From Clitopilus passeckerianus (Eukaryota; Basidiomycota; Agaricomycetes; Agaricales; Entolomataceae), in NCBI GenBank assembly GCA_944990035.1, contig CALYLX010000009.1, positions 62,001 through 126,000 of the forward strand: a stretch of 64,000 bases of DNA. Direction: 5' to 3'. How positions within the stretch are numbered: position 1 is the first letter of the stretch; each line of letters starts with the position of its first letter. This document shows positions 63,174 through 64,000 of the stretch, piece by piece. Both the position numbers and the translations under genes were made by a program. Under the pieces are notes generated by a model. It ran no database searches and was not told the DNA's origin. It worked only from the letters and a program-made list of their open reading frames with translations.

Positions 63174-64000
63174 ATGTCCATACCACTCTCGCAGAACGCT
63201 TTACAGTCAACCGTTGCGTGTGCAGTGGCTGCATACCTCCTCGTGAAACTTGTGGCATGGCGTCGCGAGACGAAGAAGCTGCCGCCTGGCCCACCGAAGC
63301 TACCCTTCATTGATAACCTGCATAACATGCCGGCGGGTCTTGACTGGTTGCGGTTCGAAGAGCTCGGGAAGGAGTATGGTACGGTGGCTCGTATTGGTGT
63401 TACAACATCCAACTAACTGGGCGCCTGTATAGGTTCCGACATCATTCACCTAAGCGCCTTGGGGAACTCAATCGTGGTCTTGAATTCATACGAAGCCGCG
63501 CGAGAAATCCTTGATAAGAGGTCTGGTATCTATTCCAGCCGGTCAGTTACGGTTTGACTTCCCCGTGAAGTTGATGCTCATAGGTTTATACAACCAATCC
63601 AGACCTCCATCTATCCTAATGGGCGACTTGTAAGCCTTACGTCCTCAATTCCAGACTTCAGGCTAAAGAACTCGCGTTTAAAAGGGGAGAATGCAACGTC
63701 TTCTTCTCCATAACGCCTTATGGCGACTATTGGCGAGAGTGCCGAAAGATGTTTATAGAGCATCTAGGACCAAGAAATACGCACCTGCACCAGCCACGAG
63801 AGATCAAGTATGTTCGAAGGTTCCTTTACCAACTGGCAGATTCTCCGGAGAAATTCTTGGCCCATATCAAATAGTACGCTCTCGCTTTCTTACAGTGCAC
63901 TTGGCCATCTTGACTAACCACCTTCGATGTTACCAGTCTCGTCGGCACTGTCAGTATCTCCGAGACATATGGCCTGGAACCTAAAGTCAAGGACGACCCC
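63174..64000 (+). CDS. Cytochrome P450, 5' part, continues past window
   Basis: The ATG at 63174 gives MSIPLSQNALQ and a membrane anchor (AVAAYLLVKLVAW), then KKLPPGPPKLPFIDN. Introns by eye at about 63380-63432, 63542-63599, 63629-63653 and 63871-63933. Joining exons gives EELGKEYGSDIIHLSALG, SYEAAREILDKRSGIYSSRPP, LLQAKELAFKR and SITPYGDYWRECRKMF, where WRECR is the C-helix WxxxR. It then reads YLVGTVSISETYGLEPK to the window end. It resembles large agaricomycete P450 families (CYP5144/O-methylsterigmatocystin-oxidoreductase type). The haem loop lies outside. The intron at 63629-63653 would be only about 25 nt, unusually short, so that boundary is uncertain. Confidence 0.8.

Noticed and set aside
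1..64000. tRNA, rRNA or CRISPR features
   Set aside because: No cloverleaf-like tRNA boxes or regularly spaced repeats noticed on reading either strand; a tRNAscan run would settle the tRNA point.

Overview
The window looks like chromosomal DNA of an agaricomycete (mushroom-forming basidiomycete). Genes are split by many introns of about 50 nt. The gene content is typical of that group: F-box paralogues, a DUF6533-type membrane protein, GSTFuA-like glutathione transferases, several P450s and secreted FAD oxidases. Chromodomain Ty3/gypsy, Ty1/copia and hAT elements are also present. I found no rRNA, tRNA or CRISPR.

Layout. 1-3.8 kb: two related F-box genes (one frame-broken and cut by the window edge) and a short relic of a third. 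4.0-9.5 kb: a tandem pair of secreted BBE/AA7-type FAD oxidases. 10.3-13.4 kb: the G-patch splicing factor GPATCH1. 14.3-16.5 kb: a complete P450. 17-40.3 kb: a transposon hub. It holds a hAT relic, a decayed gypsy chromovirus (copy 1), a P450 fragment, a small TA-flanked MITE and a copia element with an intact polyprotein ORF. A second gypsy copy (copy 2) is nested inside the copia 3' LTR. 40.3-42.7 kb: an F-box fragment and an F-box pseudogene. 43.7-45.4 kb: a disordered conserved protein. 45.9-53.8 kb: two GSTFuA-like GSTs (one frameshifted) followed by two flavin monooxygenases. 54.1-55.5 kb: a DUF6533-type membrane protein. 57.2-58.1 kb: a 960-bp hAT-like non-autonomous element. 59.7-61.9 kb: a single-pass mucin-like protein. 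63.2 kb to the end: the 5' part of another P450.

How the genes may work together. P450s, flavin monooxygenases, GSTs and secreted FAD oxidases fit oxidation, conjugation and turnover of plant-derived or xenobiotic compounds. Several occur as tandem duplicates, and one member of some pairs is decaying.

The most interesting biology is in the gypsy element. Its LTR has a sequence 32 nt downstream of the TATA box that is the exact reverse complement of a segment just inside the LTR, which is the arrangement of Tf1/sushi self-priming. Gag and Pol are joined by a G-GGT-TTT slippery heptamer in a 9-nt window between opposing stops, followed by an 11-bp hairpin. A third ORF after the integrase/chromodomain encodes a protein with tandem variant zinc knuckles, and a transmembrane ORF overlaps it in another frame. 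The copia element carries a primer site matching the anticodon arm of initiator tRNA-Met. Neither retrotransposon therefore appears to use an ordinary tRNA 3' end. All alignments were made by eye; no database was searched.
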